9,370 nt of DNA from Thiohalobacter sp. GTDB taxonomy: Bacteria; Pseudomonadota; Gammaproteobacteria; Thiohalobacterales; Thiohalobacteraceae. Where the stretch lies: positions 1 to 9,370 of the forward strand of contig JALVEM010000303.1 in NCBI GenBank assembly GCA_027030825.1, in the 5' to 3' direction. The translations under genes were made by a program, and so were the position numbers. The notes beneath the pieces were generated by a model. It was not told where the DNA came from, did not search any database, and worked only from the letters and a program-made list of their open reading frames with translations. Shown here piece after piece: positions 9,030 through 9,370 of the stretch (position 1 is its first letter; each line of letters begins with the position of its first letter).

Positions 9030-9055
9030 CGGGAGGGGGGCGTTCCGCCCTCCCG
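9030..9055. terminator. GC-rich hairpin between convergent icd and cspD
   Basis: CGGGAGGG (9030-9037) pairs with CCCTCCCG (9048-9055); an alternative inner stem GGGCG/CGCCC (9038-9042 with 9046-9050) competes with it. It lies 8 bases after the icd stop and 10 bases from the cspD stop, so it could end both transcripts. Neither side has a T-tract, so this is only a candidate terminator or transcript-end stabiliser. Confidence 0.45.
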
Positions 9056-9065
9056 TCCATCGAGG

Positions 9066-9290
9066 TCAATTCGCGCCGGAACCTTCCGGTACGGCCACGA
9101 CCCGGGTGGCATGCAGGCCACGCGGTCCCTCCTCGAATTCGTATTCGACGCGCTGGCCCTGTTTCAGGGTCCGGTAGCCCTCCGCTTCGATGGCGCTGAA
9201 GTGTGCGAAGACGTCCTCGCCACCCCCTTCCGGCTCGATGAATCCATAGCCCTTGGCATTGCTGAACCACTTCACGATACCTGTTGCCAT
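9066..9290 (-). CDS. cspD: Cold-shock domain protein, CspD type
   Basis: This is a single cold-shock domain of 74 residues that would bind single-stranded DNA or RNA. It begins MATGIVKWFSNAKGYGFIEP. RNP1 is KGYGFI (residues 13-18) and RNP2 is DVFAHF (residues 26-31), followed by GYRTLKQGQRVEYEFEEGPRG. The PEGGGEDVFAHF and EGYRTLKQGQ stretches match E. coli CspD (74 residues), a replication inhibitor induced in stationary phase, better than CspA. Its position convergent with icd is the pseudomonad arrangement, where clpS and clpA follow on the far side; that part lies outside the window. GAGGAAG lies about 10 bases before the ATG at 9290. The 80 bases beyond it show no gene and no clear promoter. 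A generic Csp assignment is the alternative. Confidence 0.92.
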   Translation of the reverse strand: MATGIVKWFSNAKGYGFIEPEGGGEDVFAHFSAIEAEGYRTLKQGQRVEYEFEEGPRGLHATRVVAVPEGSGAN

Positions 9291-9370
9291 TGTCTTCGTC
9301 TTCCTCGTCTTGACTCCCGATCCCGCGGACGGCCATCGCCCTGGGCGGCGGGCCGACCTGTCCGGGATGT

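Noticed and set aside
9291..9370. Start of a clpS gene at the right edge
   Set aside because: Expected from synteny, but the 80 bases here contain no recognisable ClpS sequence, so nothing is called.

Overview
The window looks like a piece of a GC-rich gammaproteobacterial chromosome. The gene set nudJ, mnmA, hflD, purB next to icd and a cspD-type gene is a conserved gammaproteobacterial neighbourhood: Escherichia coli has nudJ-mnmA-hflD-purB close to icd, and pseudomonads have icd convergent with cspD. High GC, abundant dispersed intergenic hairpin repeats and an isocitrate dehydrogenase with NAD-type cofactor residues would suit a sulfur-oxidising or otherwise chemolithotrophic member (Chromatiales-like). 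That placement is inference, not proof.

Layout, left to right: (1) 1-325, minus strand, the 5' end of purB, running off the left edge. (2) 326-924, a non-coding block of short tandem repeats, hairpins and two dispersed repeat units (R1, R2). (3) 925-3582, minus, acnA aconitase with its own extended -10 promoter and a leader hairpin. (4) 3661-4206, a second non-coding block holding R2 and R1 again, in the opposite orientation. (5) 4207-6399, minus, a tightly overlapping operon transcribed nudJ-mnmA-hflD. (6) 6400-6733, an AT-rich divergent intergenic region with a strong sigma70-like promoter for the next gene. (7) 6734-7648, plus, an unrecognised exported protein with signs of high expression. 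(8) 7682-7725, a strong terminator fused to the icd promoter. (9) 7762-9021, plus, icd. (10) 9066-9290, minus, a cspD-type cold-shock gene convergent with icd.

How the genes work together: acnA and icd encode consecutive TCA-cycle steps (citrate to isocitrate to 2-oxoglutarate). Their promoters share nearly the same 16-base sequence. PurB makes purine nucleotides, MnmA thiolates the tRNA wobble uridine, NudJ is a nucleotide hydrolase, and HflD is a small conserved protein of imprecise function. acnA sits between hflD and purB, which are adjacent in E. coli, and is bracketed by inverted copies of the same composite repeat.

I found no defence system, CRISPR array, insertion-sequence transposase or RNA gene. 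The most interesting items are the predicted NAD+ specificity of the isocitrate dehydrogenase, the composite R1-R2 repeats bracketing acnA, the shared acnA/icd promoter motif, and the uncharacterised, apparently abundant periplasmic protein.
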